Below are positions 1 through 10,075 of a stretch of DNA of 64,000 bases, piece after piece. The translations under genes were made by a program, and so were the position numbers. The DNA comes from Herbaspirillum sp. WKF16 (GTDB lineage Bacteria; Pseudomonadota; Gammaproteobacteria; Burkholderiales; Burkholderiaceae_D): positions 1,302,001 to 1,366,000 of the forward strand of contig NZ_CP118632.1 in NCBI RefSeq assembly GCF_028993615.1, given 5' to 3'. The notes below the pieces were generated by a model, which did not search any database, was not told where the DNA came from, and saw only the letters and a program-made list of their open reading frames with translations. Numbering within the stretch: position 1 is the stretch's first letter; every line of letters starts with the position of its first letter.

Positions 1-1401
1 CGAGATCCACAGCGCCGCGCCGGCCAGCACCAGCAGCGCGCCGGCCAGGCGCACCAGGAAGATGCCCCAGCCCGGACGCGGCACGTAGATCCGGCGGCGC
101 CGCAGTCCCCAGTACAGGAAGCCGGCGTTGAGGCAGGCCCCCAGGCCGATCGACAGCGCCAGGCCGGCGTGCGCGAACATCGGCACGAAGATGCTGTTCA
201 TCAGCTGCGTGGCGATGAGCACGCCGACGGCGATGATCACGGGCGTACGGATGTCCTGCTTGGCATAAAAGCCGGGCGCCAGGATCTTCACCATGATCAG
301 GCCGATCAGGCCGACGCCGTAGGCCACCAGCGCATGGCCGGTCATGGTCACCGAGAGGTTGTCGAATTTGCCATAGTGGAAAAGCGTGGCTGTCAGCGGC
401 TCGGACAGCGTGGCCAGGCCGACCGCGGCCGGCATGGCCAGCATGAAGGTCAGGCGCAGGCCCCAGTCGAGCAGGGCGGAGTATTCTTCCCCGTCCTTGG
501 CCGCGTGCGCATTGGCCAGGCTGGGCAAGAGGATGGTGCCCAGCGCCACGCCCAGCAGCGCGGTAGGGAATTCCATCAGGCGATCGGCATAGGACAGCCA
601 GGACACGCTGCCGTGCTCCAGGCGCGAGGCGATGTTGGTGTTGATCATCAGGCTGATCTGCGCGGCCGAGACGGCGAACACGGCCGGCCCCATCTTCTGC
701 AGCACGCGCTTCACGCCGGCGTCGCGCAGGCCCGGCATCGGGTTCCAGTACAGGCGCGGCAGCATGCCTATCTTCACCAGCGCCGGCACCTGGATCGCCA
801 CCTGCAGGATGCCGCCCACCAGCACGGCGAAGGCCATGGCGTAGATCGGTTGCTCCATGAACGGCGCCACGAACAGCGAGGCCACGATGAAGGCAAGGTT
901 CAGCAGCACCGAGGTGAAGGCCGGGATCTTGAATTCCTTCCACGTGTTCAGGATCCCGCCGGCCAGCGCCACGAAGGCCATGAAGCCGATATAGGGGAAC
1001 ATGATGCGGGTCATCACCACCGAGGCGTGGAAGGCATCCTGGTTGTACTGGAGGCCGGTGGCGATGAAGTAGACCACGAAGGGCGTGGCGACGATGCCGG
1101 CCACGCAGGTGACCAGCATCACCCACATCAGCACGCTGGCGACGTGGTCGACCAGGTGCTTGGTCTCGTCGGCGCCGCGCTGGTTCTTGTATTCGGCCAG
1201 GATGGGGACGAAGGCCTGGGAGAAGGCGCCTTCGGCGAACAGGCGGCGCAGCAGGTTGGGAATGCGGAAGGCGATGTTGAAGGCGTCGGTGTAGGCCGAG
1301 GCGCCGAAAGCGCGGGCAAACAGGATTTCCCTGACCAGTCCGGTGATGCGCGAGAGCATCGTCATGCCGGAGATGGCGGCGAGCGTTTTATGCAAGTTCA
1401 T
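1..1401 (-). CDS. murJ: Lipid II flippase MurJ (C-terminus outside the window)
   Basis: Integral membrane flippase of the MOP/MATE-like superfamily that moves lipid II across the inner membrane for peptidoglycan synthesis. The minus-strand frame starts at ATG 1401 (MNLHKTLAAISGMTMLSRIT) and stays open to base 1, giving 467 codons. The family is usually a little over 500 residues, so roughly the last 45 are missing. The early segment with SRITGLVREILFARAFG and the repeated hydrophobic helices are typical of MurJ. The neighbour rpsT is divergent, an arrangement common in Betaproteobacteria. The identification is secure from the conserved N-terminal block; only the end is missing. Confidence 0.95.
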   Translation of the reverse strand, partial: MNLHKTLAAISGMTMLSRITGLVREILFARAFGASAYTDAFNIAFRIPNLLRRLFAEGAFSQAFVPILAEYKNQRGADETKHLVDHVASVLMWVMLVTCVAGIVATPFVVYFIATGLQYNQDAFHASVVMTRIMFPYIGFMAFVALAGGILNTWKEFKIPAFTSVLLNLAFIVASLFVAPFMEQPIYAMAFAVLVGGILQVAIQVPALVKIGMLPRLYWNPMPGLRDAGVKRVLQKMGPAVFAVSAAQISLMINTNIASRLEHGSVSWLSYADRLMEFPTALLGVALGTILLPSLANAHAAKDGEEYSALLDWGLRLTFMLAMPAAVGLATLSEPLTATLFHYGKFDNLSVTMTGHALVAYGVGLIGLIMVKILAPGFYAKQDIRTPVIIAVGVLIATQLMNSIFVPMFAHAGLALSIGLGACLNAGFLYWGLRRRRIYVPRPGWGIFLVRLAGALLVLAGAALWIS

Positions 1402-1643
1402 GGTGCGGCATTATAGCGGCGCGGCCATGCGCGGCGGCGCCGATTGCGGGTGATTCGGAACGGGCGCGCCGATGAGCCGGCGGCCGAGGGACGCGGCGTA
1501 GAGTGCCCACGGTTTGAATCGGTTCGATGCCTTGTTGATATTTCTTCCCGGTAATGCGACGGCCGGTATGGCATGCATTGCCGCCCGTTTTTGGCCGGAT
1601 AGCAACGGATGAGGCGCAAATGGCGGCCGTTCAGGCGGGGTAT

Positions 1644-1672
1644 TTGCCCTGTTCGGGAAAACTGGTTATAAT
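1644..1672 (+). promoter_or_regulatory. Sigma-70 type promoter for rpsT
   Basis: TTGCCC at 1644-1649 and a perfect TATAAT at 1667-1672 are separated by 17 bases. The -10 box lies about 75 bases upstream of the rpsT start codon. This is a near-consensus housekeeping promoter, as expected for a ribosomal protein gene. Confidence 0.75.
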
Positions 1673-1747
1673 CCAACGCTTTACAGAATTTGGCATCGCG
1701 AGTCCTCGGGTTTGCGGCGCACACGACTCTCGATTTAGGATAATTTC

Positions 1748-2014
1748 ATGGCAAATACCGCACAGGCACGTAAGCGTGCACGTCAAGCAGTTAAGCAAAA
1801 CGCGCACAACTCGAGCCAGCGTTCGACCCTGCGTACCGCAATCAAGGCTGTTCGCAAGGCAATTGCCGGTGGCGACAAGGCTGCCGCCGCAACCGTGTTC
1901 CAGGCTTCGGTGTCGACCATCGACAGCATCGCCGACAAGAAGATCATTCACAAGAACAAGGCTGCTCGCCACAAGAGCCGCCTGGCTGCTGCCCTGAAGG
2001 CCCTGGCTGCTTAA
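1748..2014 (+). CDS. rpsT: 30S ribosomal protein S20
   Basis: Small basic protein (88 residues) that binds the 5' domain of 16S rRNA in the 30S subunit. It begins [13 protein letters not shown] and ends in an Ala-rich helix ([11 protein letters not shown]), the usual S20 signature, and its length is normal. The start follows an AGGA-like ribosome binding site (ttaggataatttcATG). It is monocistronic, with a strong promoter upstream and a clear intrinsic terminator downstream. Confidence 0.97.
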   Translation: MANTAQARKRARQAVKQNAHNSSQRSTLRTAIKAVRKAIAGGDKAAAATVFQASVSTIDSIADKKIIHKNKAARHKSRLAAALKALAA

Positions 2015-2068
2015 TTCGCCGGTCTTGGGCTGAGGCGCATGCCTCGGCTGCAGTGCCCGCAGTACCAA

Positions 2069-2098
2069 AAACCCGCCTGTCTCCCAGGCGGGTTTTTG
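2069..2098 (+). terminator. Rho-independent terminator of rpsT
   Basis: An 11-bp stem (AAACCCGCCTG / CAGGCGGGTTT) with a TCTCC loop runs directly into a T-run, 55 bases after the rpsT stop. Confidence 0.9.
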
Positions 2099-2171
2099 TA
2101 TTTCCGATTCTCGCCGCGTCGGCTTCTCGTGCCGGCGCCGGCGCGTGACCGGCGCGACGCATCCCTGATCC

Positions 2172-2636
2172 TTATCGGGGCAAGCCGTCGATCTTGGTTC
2201 CGGGCTTGATGTTCTTCTGCTTGAACCAACCCTTGTTCATCTCCAGCGCGTAGGTCGCGCCGCGCCTGGCGCAGTGCGAGTCCAGCGTCTGTTCCTTCAT
2301 TTCCTCGATGTTGAGGATCACGCCGTTTTCATCCATGAAGGCCACCGACAGCGGGATCAGCGTGTTCTTCATCCACATGCACACGCCGGCCGGCGCGCCG
2401 AACAGGAACACCATGCCTTCGTTCTCGCCCATTTTTTCCCGGAACATCAGGCCTTGTTCGCGCTCGGCCTCGGTCTTGGCGACTTCCGCCTTGATCAGGT
2501 GGATGCCGATGTTGAGCTGGGTCGTGGGGAAGCGCGCGACCTGAGGCGTTTGCGCATGGGCGCCGGCGGCGCAGGCGGTGGCGAGCAGGACTGCGGCGGT
2601 GAGGGGCAGGAGGCGGGAAAGATTCGTTTGGCGCAT
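2172..2636 (-). CDS. DUF192 family exported protein
   Basis: A 154-residue protein of the DUF192 (COG1430) family, of unknown biochemical role. Residues 1-28 form a signal peptide (LLPLTAAVLLATACAAGAHA), so the mature protein is probably periplasmic. The core carries the family blocks EREQGLMFREKMGENEGMVF, MWMKNTLIPLSVAFMDENG and the C-terminal YALEMNKGWF. Length is normal for the family. It stands alone; the flanking stretches hold only the rpsT terminator and the small Lys-rich gene. Confidence 0.85.
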   Translation of the reverse strand: MRQTNLSRLLPLTAAVLLATACAAGAHAQTPQVARFPTTQLNIGIHLIKAEVAKTEAEREQGLMFREKMGENEGMVFLFGAPAGVCMWMKNTLIPLSVAFMDENGVILNIEEMKEQTLDSHCARRGATYALEMNKGWFKQKNIKPGTKIDGLPR

Positions 2637-2752
2637 GATCGATGTTTGTTCTTGGTCAATCCGGAAGGCGGGACAGCAGGATTATAGCGATGCTGCGCAT
2701 CGGCGTCGGTCGGCGCTTGCGGCCGCTGCGCGGGAAAAGGCGTCGGAAATGA

Positions 2753-2779
2753 AAAAAGGCAGGACTAGCCTGCCTTTTT
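2753..2779 (-). terminator. Terminator of the small Lys/Ala-rich gene
   Basis: On the minus strand the palindrome AAAAAGGCAGG - CTAGT - CCTGCCTTTTTT ends in a T-run about 20 bases after the stop codon at 2799. Confidence 0.75.
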
Positions 2780-2798
2780 CGAATTGCGCGGACGCTAA

Positions 2799-2969
2799 TT
2801 ACTTAGCTTCAGCTGCCTTCTTTGCCTTCTTGGCCTTCTTTGCCTTCTTGGCCTTCTTTGCCTTCGGAGCAGCGGCTTCAGCCTTCGGCGCTTCCGGAGC
2901 GGCCGGAGCTTGTGCGAAAGCGGCAGTTGCGAACAGAGCGGCAACCAGAGCGGCGATCAGTTTTTTCAT
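2799..2969 (-). CDS. Small exported Lys/Ala-rich protein
   Basis: A 56-codon gene, too short for most gene finders. ATG at 2969 is preceded by AAGGAC-like bases. Residues 1-20 (MKKLIAALVAALFATAAFAQ) are a textbook signal peptide with an Ala-x-Ala cleavage site. The mature part is Pro/Ala-rich and then a run of KAKKAKKAKK repeats ending AAEAK. A terminator follows immediately, so this is a transcription unit of its own. Such Lys-rich short periplasmic proteins recur in Burkholderiales; the function is not known to me. Binding to acidic polymers (DNA, LPS or teichoic-like chains) is only a guess from charge. Confidence 0.75.
   Translation of the reverse strand: MKKLIAALVAALFATAAFAQAPAAPEAPKAEAAAPKAKKAKKAKKAKKAKKAAEAK
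2815..2868. repeat. 9-bp tandem repeat inside the Lys-rich gene
   Basis: Five near-perfect copies of GCCTTCTTK plus a sixth degenerate one, encoding the alternating Lys-Lys-Ala repeat on the minus strand. The repeat preserves the reading frame, so copy-number changes would lengthen or shorten the basic tail without a frameshift. Confidence 0.8.
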
Positions 2970-3146
2970 TTTGCGTCCTTCAATTCAACATGTTAGGGAT
3001 GTGAGGCAAACGATGATTCGTGCGAATCACTGACAATAACGGCAGCGCGCGACAGAGGTTGACAGGCTTCTTCATCTTTTTTGTGAGTTTCCGCATGGGC
3101 GGTTACGCGCATAATTTCCATGTGGAAATTCATCGTTCGTCCACGT

Positions 3147-3707
3147 TCATTTTTCAAGCTCCAGCGGATCCACTTCCCGCCATTCCCCTGGCAGCACCGG
3201 ATGAGTGGCCAGCGAGAAGGGGCCGATGGCGATGCGGATCAGGCGCAGCGTCGGCAGGCCGACCGCCGCCGTCATCCGGCGCACCTGGCGATTCTTGCCT
3301 TCGCTGATGGTGAGGGCCAGCCAGGCGGTGGGCTGGTTCTTGCGTTCGCGTATCGGCGGATTGCGCGGCCACAGCCAGCCGGGCTCCCGGATCAGCCTGG
3401 CCTCGCTCTCCCGGGTGACGAAGTCGCCCAGGTCGAGCGGCTTGCGCAGCCGTTCCAGCGCTTCCTCGGACGCCTCTCCTTCCACCTGGGCCAGATAGGT
3501 CTTGGGCTGCTTGCGGCGCGGATGGCTGATGTCGTGCTGCAGTTTGCCGTCGTCGGTCAGCAGTAGCAGGCCCTCGCTGTCGGCATCCAGGCGGCCGGCA
3601 GGATAAACATTGGGAATATCGATGTAATCGGAAAGGGTTTCTCGCTCGGGGTGGGAGGAGAATTGGCTCATTACCTGGAAAGGTTTGTTGAATAAAATCA
3701 GGGGCAT
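3147..3707 (-). CDS. rluE: 23S rRNA pseudouridine synthase, RluE-like
   Basis: A 186-residue RsuA/RluB/E/F family pseudouridine synthase without an N-terminal S4 domain, which fits RluE (pseudouridine 2457 of 23S rRNA in E. coli). The catalytic motif is GRLDADSEGLLLLTDDG with the active-site Asp in RLDAD. The later family block SEGKNRQVRRMTAAVGLPT is present near the C-terminus. It lies upstream of and divergent from icd, as RluE-like genes often do in Proteobacteria. The exact target base is inferred from family, not visible. Confidence 0.85.
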   Translation of the reverse strand: MPLILFNKPFQVMSQFSSHPERETLSDYIDIPNVYPAGRLDADSEGLLLLTDDGKLQHDISHPRRKQPKTYLAQVEGEASEEALERLRKPLDLGDFVTRESEARLIREPGWLWPRNPPIRERKNQPTAWLALTISEGKNRQVRRMTAAVGLPTLRLIRIAIGPFSLATHPVLPGEWREVDPLELEK

Positions 3708-3904
3708 GCGCTAGTGTCGCAAAAACGTGGCCTTGCGTAAAATCCTCGTGCATAATTGAATGGCAAAGTCATGTGTCTTATATAAGACTGTAGTCGAGCC
3801 ATCCCCATATTCGGGTTTTCCTCGTATTCGTCCGACTTCCTTTCGCGAAATCTCTTAAAATTCCCCGCTTGTCAGCAATATTGCCTCAACCGCCGGAGAC
3901 CACG

Positions 3905-5161
<1,257 letters not shown>

Positions 5162-5194
5162 GCCCGGCTCGGCCAGCCTGAAATCGATGTAGAG

Positions 5195-5220
5195 GAACCG
5201 GGCGATTGCCCGGTTTTTTT
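5195..5220 (+). terminator. Terminator of icd
   Basis: Stem AACCGGGC / GCCCGGTT with a GATT loop followed by seven T, 34 bases after the icd stop. Confidence 0.9.
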
Positions 5221-5269
5221 ATGCCTTCCGGGCCGGCAAAAGGCGTGGGGGATGCGAAAAGGCAGGCGT

Positions 5270-5294
5270 AAAAAAACCTCGCCGTAGCGAGGTT
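5270..5294 (-). terminator. Terminator of the cold-shock gene
   Basis: On the minus strand AACCTCGC - TACG - GCGAGGTT followed by a T-run, 20 bases past the csp stop. Confidence 0.9.
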
Positions 5295-5313
5295 CTTCGC
5301 AAAAGACTGAAAA

Positions 5314-5517
5314 TCAACCTTCTTTGATGTTCGAAGCTTGCTTGCCCTTGGGGCCTTGCGTGACGTCAAACTGGACTTTTTGACCTTCTTTCAGGGTCTT
5401 GAAGCCGTTCATCTGGATTGCCGAGAAATGTGCGAACAGATCTTCGCCGCCGTCATCCGGAGTGATGAAACCAAAGCCTTTGGAATCGTTGAACCACTTG
5501 ACAGTACCTGTTGCCAT
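5314..5517 (-). CDS. Cold-shock domain protein (CspA family)
   Basis: A 67-residue single cold-shock domain that binds single-stranded RNA and DNA and acts as an RNA chaperone. RNP1 is [10 protein letters not shown] (residues about 15-24) and RNP2 is [10 protein letters not shown], with Leu in place of the more common Val. The protein starts [17 protein letters not shown], the standard Csp beginning. The gene is separated from clpS by a long AT-rich leader region, which would fit the long 5' UTR of cold-shock mRNAs. Which csp paralogue it is cannot be decided from one copy. Confidence 0.95.
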   Translation of the reverse strand: MATGTVKWFNDSKGFGFITPDDGGEDLFAHFSAIQMNGFKTLKEGQKVQFDVTQGPKGKQASNIKEG

Positions 5518-5856
5518 AAAAACATTCTTTCAAATTTAAACTATCACACGAGCCGTTAAAGCAAGAAGCATCGCGCGTCACGCAGCCCCCCTTAAACAGT
5601 GCCCCCTTTACATCTCTTTCACGTTGAGCATTAGTAATTGCTAATCAACGAATTTCTATTGTTCTCGGTAGAAATAAAAAAGTCAAGAAGTTTTCAGGGG
5701 AAAGATTGCCCCCTTCTTCATGCGATCGATGCCGCGACCCTTGAATTAGGATAAATCATCGTCATCTGCGCGACATCGGGAAAACGCGTAATATCTCCTC
5801 ATCTAGATGTTACGTAATCATTGTGCGTTGCACAGCTTTGATGGTCGAATAAACGC
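5518..5856. other. Divergent intergenic region between csp and clpS
   Basis: 339 bases with no gene, markedly AT-richer than its surroundings. It must hold the promoters of both csp and clpS. The csp side is long enough for a structured cold-shock leader, but I could not pin down a convincing -35/-10 pair or a conserved cold box by eye. Confidence 0.6.
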
Positions 5857-6171
5857 ATGGCAACCAAGCACGGAAATGATGGCGGTACTGTCCTGGAGCG
5901 ACAGGAGGCGAAACTTAAGCCGCCCCCTATGTACCAAGTTCTGTTGTTGAACGATGACTACACGCCGATGGAGTTTGTCGTCGCCGTCATCCAGGAATAC
6001 TTCAATAAGGACCGTGAAACCGCGACGCAGATCATGCTGAAGGTTCACCGAGATGGGAAGGGAATGTGCGGTGTGTATCCCAAGGATATCGCATCCACAA
6101 AAGTGGAACTCGTTTTAACCCACGCTCGAAAAGCAGGGCATCCCCTGCAATGCGTGATGGAGGAAGCATGA
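5857..6171 (+). CDS. clpS: ATP-dependent Clp protease adaptor ClpS
   Basis: A 104-residue adaptor that delivers N-degron substrates (N-terminal Leu, Phe, Tyr, Trp) to ClpAP. The binding-pocket block [20 protein letters not shown] is intact, and the C-terminal ClpA-contact region is present ([20 protein letters not shown]). Its stop TGA overlaps the clpA start in an ATGA junction, so translation of the two is likely coupled. Confidence 0.96.
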   Translation: MATKHGNDGGTVLERQEAKLKPPPMYQVLLLNDDYTPMEFVVAVIQEYFNKDRETATQIMLKVHRDGKGMCGVYPKDIASTKVELVLTHARKAGHPLQCVMEEA

Positions 6172-8471
6172 TTGCGCAGGAACTCGAAGTCAGTTTGCAT
6201 ATGGCCTTTGTCGAAGCTCGGCAATCGCGTCATGAATTCATTACCGTGGAACACCTGCTGCTGGCGTTGCTGGACAACCCGTCCGCAGCCGAGGTGTTGC
6301 GCGCCTGCTCGGTGAACATTGACGATCTGCGCAAGACGCTGACCAATTTCATTACCGACAATACCCCCACGGTGCCCGGCACCAACGAAGTGGACACCCA
6401 GCCCACGCTGGGCTTCCAGCGCGTGATCCAGCGCGCCATCATGCACGTGCAGTCGGCCTCCAACGGCAAGAAGGAAGTGACCGGCGCCAACGTGCTGGTG
6501 GCCATCTTCGGCGAGAAGGATTCGCATGCCGTCTACTACCTGCACCAGCAGGGCGTGACCCGCCTGGACGTGGTGAACTTCATCTCGCACGGCGTGCGCA
6601 AGGACCAGCAGGCCGATCCGCAGAAGGCTCCGGAAGGCGCGGAAGACGTGCAGGCCGAAGGCCAGCAGAAGGAAAGCCCGCTGGACCAGTTCACGCAGAA
6701 CCTGAACAAGGCCGCCGCCGAAGGCAAGATCGATCCGCTGATCGGCCGCGAAGCCGAGGTCGAGCGCGTGATCCAGACCCTGTGCCGCCGCCGCAAGAAC
6801 AACCCGCTGCTGGTGGGCGAAGCCGGCGTGGGCAAGACCGCCATTGCCGAGGGCCTGGCCTGGCGCGTGACCCAGGGCGACGTGCCGGAGATCCTGAAGA
6901 ACGCCGTCGTGTATTCGCTCGACATGGGCGCGCTGCTGGCCGGCACCAAGTATCGCGGCGACTTCGAACAACGCCTCAAGGCGGTGTTGAAGCAGTTGAA
7001 GGACAGCCCCAACGGTATCCTGTTCATCGACGAGATCCACACCATCATCGGCGCCGGCTCGGCGTCGGGTGGCACGCTGGACGCGTCCAACCTGTTGAAG
7101 CCGGCGCTCTCCAGCGGTCAGCTCAAGTGCATCGGCGCGACCACCTACACCGAATTCCGCGGCGTCTTCGAAAAGGACCACGCGCTGTCGCGCCGTTTCC
7201 AGAAGATCGACGTCAACGAACCGACCGTCGAGCAGACCGTGCAGATCCTGCGCGGGCTGAAGTCCAAGTTCGAAGAGCACCATGGCGTGAAGTACTCCGC
7301 CTCGGCGCTGACTTCCGCGGCTGAACTGGCGGCGCGCTTCATCAACGACCGTCACCTGCCGGACAAGGCGATCGACGTCATCGACGAAGCCGGCGCTGCC
7401 CAGCGCATCCTGCCGAAGTCCAAGCAGAAGAAGACCATCGGCAAGCCCGAGATCGAGGACATCATTTCCAAGATCGCGCGCATTCCGCCACAGTCGGTCA
7501 ACTCGGACGATCGCGCCAAGCTGCAGACCATCGACCGTGACCTGAAGAACGTCGTGTTCGGCCAGGATCCAGCCATCGAGGCGCTGTCGTCGGCCATCAA
7601 GATGGCGCGCGCCGGCCTGGGCAAGACCGACAAGCCGATCGGCTCCTTCCTGTTCTCCGGTCCTACCGGCGTGGGCAAGACCGAGGTGGCCAAGCAGCTG
7701 GCCTTCATCCTCGGCATCGAGCTGGTGCGCTTCGACATGTCGGAATACATGGAGCGCCACGCCGTCAGCCGCCTGATCGGCGCGCCTCCGGGCTACGTCG
7801 GTTTCGACCAGGGCGGCCTGCTGACCGAGGCCGTCAACAAGAAGCCGCACGCGGTGCTGCTGCTGGACGAAATCGAGAAGGCGCATCCGGACATCTTCAA
7901 TATCCTGCTGCAGGTGATGGACCACGGCACGCTGACCGACAACAACGGCCGCAAGACCGACTTCCGCAACGTGATCATCATCATGACCACCAACGCGGGC
8001 GCCGAGAGCCTGCAGCGCCGCACCATCGGCTTCACCGAGAAGAAGGAAGCCGGCGACGAGATGGCGGACATCAAGCGCATGTTCACGCCTGAGTTCCGCA
8101 ATCGCCTGGACGCCATCATCAGCTTCCGTCCGCTGGATGAGGAAATCATCCTGCGCGTGGTCGACAAGTTCCTGATGCAGCTGGAAGAGCAGCTGCACGA
8201 GAAGAAGGTGGAAGCCGTCTTCTCGGAAAGCCTGCGCAAGTTCCTGGGCAAGAAGGGCTTCGATCCGCTGATGGGCGCGCGCCCGATGTCGCGCCTGATC
8301 CAGGACCTGATCCGCAAGGCGCTGGCCGACGAGCTGCTGTTCGGCAAGCTGGTCAGCGGCGGCCGCGTGACCGTGGAGATGGACGACAAGGACCAGGTCA
8401 AGCTGGAGTTCCCGGAAGGCGACAACTCGGCGCCGCCCGAAGAGCCGCAGGAAAAGCTGGAAGTGGAATAA
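6168..8471 (+). CDS. clpA: ATP-dependent Clp protease ATP-binding subunit ClpA
   Basis: AAA+ unfoldase that feeds substrates to ClpP. The start is ATG 6168 ([14 protein letters not shown]) preceded by GGAGGAAGC; a longer in-frame start at 6066 would lie inside clpS and is rejected. Of 767 residues, the N-domain covers about 1-145. The first ATPase has Walker [10 protein letters not shown] near 217 and Walker [11 protein letters not shown]. The second has Walker [10 protein letters not shown] near 498 and Walker [14 protein letters not shown]. Length matches the family. It overlaps clpS by four bases and is followed by a strong terminator. Confidence 0.97.
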   Translation: MIAQELEVSLHMAFVEARQSRHEFITVEHLLLALLDNPSAAEVLRACSVNIDDLRKTLTNFITDNTPTVPGTNEVDTQPTLGFQRVIQRAIMHVQSASNGKKEVTGANVLVAIFGEKDSHAVYYLHQQGVTRLDVVNFISHGVRKDQQADPQKAPEGAEDVQAEGQQKESPLDQFTQNLNKAAAEGKIDPLIGREAEVERVIQTLCRRRKNNPLLVGEAGVGKTAIAEGLAWRVTQGDVPEILKNAVVYSLDMGALLAGTKYRGDFEQRLKAVLKQLKDSPNGILFIDEIHTIIGAGSASGGTLDASNLLKPALSSGQLKCIGATTYTEFRGVFEKDHALSRRFQKIDVNEPTVEQTVQILRGLKSKFEEHHGVKYSASALTSAAELAARFINDRHLPDKAIDVIDEAGAAQRILPKSKQKKTIGKPEIEDIISKIARIPPQSVNSDDRAKLQTIDRDLKNVVFGQDPAIEALSSAIKMARAGLGKTDKPIGSFLFSGPTGVGKTEVAKQLAFILGIELVRFDMSEYMERHAVSRLIGAPPGYVGFDQGGLLTEAVNKKPHAVLLLDEIEKAHPDIFNILLQVMDHGTLTDNNGRKTDFRNVIIIMTTNAGAESLQRRTIGFTEKKEAGDEMADIKRMFTPEFRNRLDAIISFRPLDEEIILRVVDKFLMQLEEQLHEKKVEAVFSESLRKFLGKKGFDPLMGARPMSRLIQDLIRKALADELLFGKLVSGGRVTVEMDDKDQVKLEFPEGDNSAPPEEPQEKLEVE

Positions 8472-8495
8472 GCTGCGCGCCTGCGCGTGGTAAGG

Positions 8496-8527
8496 AAAAA
8501 GCCGGAACATCGTTCCGGCTTTTTTTA
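8496..8527 (+). terminator. Terminator of clpSA
   Basis: A 13-bp stem AAAAAGCCGGAAC / GTTCCGGCTTTTT with loop ATC, followed by further T residues, 25 bases after the clpA stop. Confidence 0.93.
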
Positions 8528-8593
8528 TGCGCCTCCGGCGATGCGTCATATTGCCGGGCCGGTTATTGCGGATCTCCGGTGTCATCCACCTCC

Positions 8594-8695
8594 GTCATCC
8601 TGACGAAAGTCAGGATCCAGCGTCGTTCATTGCCCCTCGCAGGCGCTTGCGAAAGGCGACGAACGACGCTGGATCCCGGCCTTCGCCGGGATGAC
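8594..8695. repeat. Intergenic palindromic repeat (REP-like element)
   Basis: Two inverted arms face each other: GTCATCCTGACGAAAGTCAG... at 8594-8628 and its imperfect complement at 8661-8695 (ending CTTCGCCGGGATGAC). The right arm matches the widespread proteobacterial dispersed sequence with core CCCGGCNTTCGCCGGGATGAC. It lies between two terminators in a convergent gap and contains no reading frame of note. Confidence 0.7.
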
Positions 8696-8713
8696 CAGGA
8701 AGACGTAGAGGGC

Positions 8714-8753
8714 AAAAAAAACGGCACGGAAGCATCCCTCCGCGCCGTTTTCA
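8714..8753 (-). terminator. Terminator of the M48-like gene
   Basis: Minus strand: AAAACGGC(G) CGGA...TCCG TGCCGTTTT followed by additional T, about 22 bases after the stop codon at 8775. Confidence 0.75.
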
Positions 8754-8774
8754 TTCATCCCATCCTGCCGTCGC

Positions 8775-9863
8775 TCAGGGCATCAGCGGCTTGCCTGCCT
8801 CTTGCTTGGCCTTCACGATCTGCGTCACCTTGTCGATCATCGACAGGCGATACGCCGTCGACGGATGCAGCGCCGTGTAGCCGTTGGTCACGCTGGCGGG
8901 ATACTGTTCCGACAGGCGCTTCCAGAAGGCCGGCACGTTGTCGATGCCGTAGCCGGCGCGCGCCAGCAGGTACAGCGAGAGCGTGTCGGCGGCCGCGTCC
9001 AGGTCCTGCGGATAGACGCGGATGCCGGCCGTGCCCGCCGTGGTGGTCGGATCCGGATGCGGCAGCAGCAGGTTGTCGATCACCTCGGCGATGGTCGACA
9101 CCATGCGCTGGCGGATCGCGTGGCCCAGGATGTTGTGCGCCATGTCCTTGGCGATCAGGTAGGCCAGTTCCTCGTCGGTCTGGGTGAATTTCAGCATGCC
9201 GCGGGTGATCAGCACGCGGCGGCCGTCGGCATAGGTGTTGACGTTGTCGGCGTTGCCCAGCTCGATGCTGAAGGCGCAGGCAAAGGTCAGGGGAACGTTC
9301 AGGGTCGTGTTCTGGCTGCCGCGCTGCACGCCCAGGCTGATCGGCGCCTTCTTTACCACCAGCGGGCTCAATAGGACGGCCGCCTGGCGTTCGGCATCGG
9401 TGCCTTGCGACATCGGCTTGCCGGCCACCGACATCAGGATGTCGCCGCGCTTCACGCCTGCCTGGTCGGCGCCGCTGCCCGGCAGCACGCCGGTCACTTG
9501 CAGGCGCTCGTCGTAACCCAGGCTGCGCGCGGTCTCGGCGTATTCGATCGGGAACGAGTATTTGTTCTTGGCGGTGAACCCCAGCAGGTTGCGCGCGTTG
9601 CCGCGGCACAGCGGGGCGTTGCTGGTCAGCAGCGGGGCGGCCACGCGATAGAGGCGATCCTGCTGCGCAATCAGTTCGCGCAATTCCTTCTGTTGCGCAT
9701 TCTCGACCGGCTTGGGCGCCTGCACGGCGACTGTCGGAGCCGGCTTGCCGGGCGCGTCGGGCACGCCCGGTTCCTGGGTCGCGCAGGCGGCCAGCACGGC
9801 CAGCGGCGCCAGTGCGGCGATACGTTTCATGTTCTGCCACTTGGGCAGGCGGGGTGCGAGCAT
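8775..9863 (-). CDS. M48-like lipoprotein with PDZ domain, catalytic motif degenerate
   Basis: A 362-residue exported lipoprotein. The start at ATG 9863 is chosen because GGAGAATCG precedes it; ATG 9830 (MKRIAALAPL) is a weaker alternative. The lipobox LAVLAAC gives an acylated Cys. A PDZ-like segment follows (GVLPGSGADQAGVKRGDILMSVAGKPM), then an M48 C-terminal region including ADTLSLYLLARAGYGIDN and LHPSTAYRLSMID. Where M48 peptidases have HExxH the sequence reads AKDMAHNILGH, with the first His replaced by Lys and Glu by Asp. It may therefore be a non-catalytic relative or bind metal differently. It is the neighbour downstream of dut on the backbone. Confidence 0.75.
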   Translation of the reverse strand: MLAPRLPKWQNMKRIAALAPLAVLAACATQEPGVPDAPGKPAPTVAVQAPKPVENAQQKELRELIAQQDRLYRVAAPLLTSNAPLCRGNARNLLGFTAKNKYSFPIEYAETARSLGYDERLQVTGVLPGSGADQAGVKRGDILMSVAGKPMSQGTDAERQAAVLLSPLVVKKAPISLGVQRGSQNTTLNVPLTFACAFSIELGNADNVNTYADGRRVLITRGMLKFTQTDEELAYLIAKDMAHNILGHAIRQRMVSTIAEVIDNLLLPHPDPTTTAGTAGIRVYPQDLDAAADTLSLYLLARAGYGIDNVPAFWKRLSEQYPASVTNGYTALHPSTAYRLSMIDKVTQIVKAKQEAGKPLMP

Positions 9864-9874
9864 TCGATTCTCCG

Positions 9875-10075
9875 TCAGTGTTTGCCAGTGCTGCCGAAAC
9901 CGCCGGCGCCGCGTTCGCTGCTGTCGAATTCCTCCACCACATTGAAGCCGACCTGCAGCACGGGGACGATCACCAGCTGGGCCAGGCGCTCCATCGGGTT
10001 TAAGACAAACTCGGTCGCGCCGCGGTTCCATGTCGACACCATCAGCTGGCCCTGGTAATCCGAATCGATCAGGCC
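9875..10075 (-). pseudogene. dut: 3' part of the native dUTPase gene, cut off by the island
   Basis: The last 66 codons of the chromosomal dUTPase, from [19 protein letters not shown] (motif 3 with the catalytic Asp region) to the C-terminal P-loop-like motif [11 protein letters not shown]. It has lost its start and motifs 1 and 2, which lie 37 kb away at 47549-47797. Joining the two pieces gives 149 codons in frame, the normal dUTPase length. It cannot make an enzyme alone because all dUTPase active sites need motifs 1-5 in the trimer. Confidence 0.92.

Noticed and set aside
6045..8585. 846-codon open frame on the minus strand across clpA
   Set aside because: It runs antisense to a fully conserved clpA, has His/Gln/Arg-rich low-quality content and no ribosome binding site. 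It is a by-product of high GC at third codon positions.
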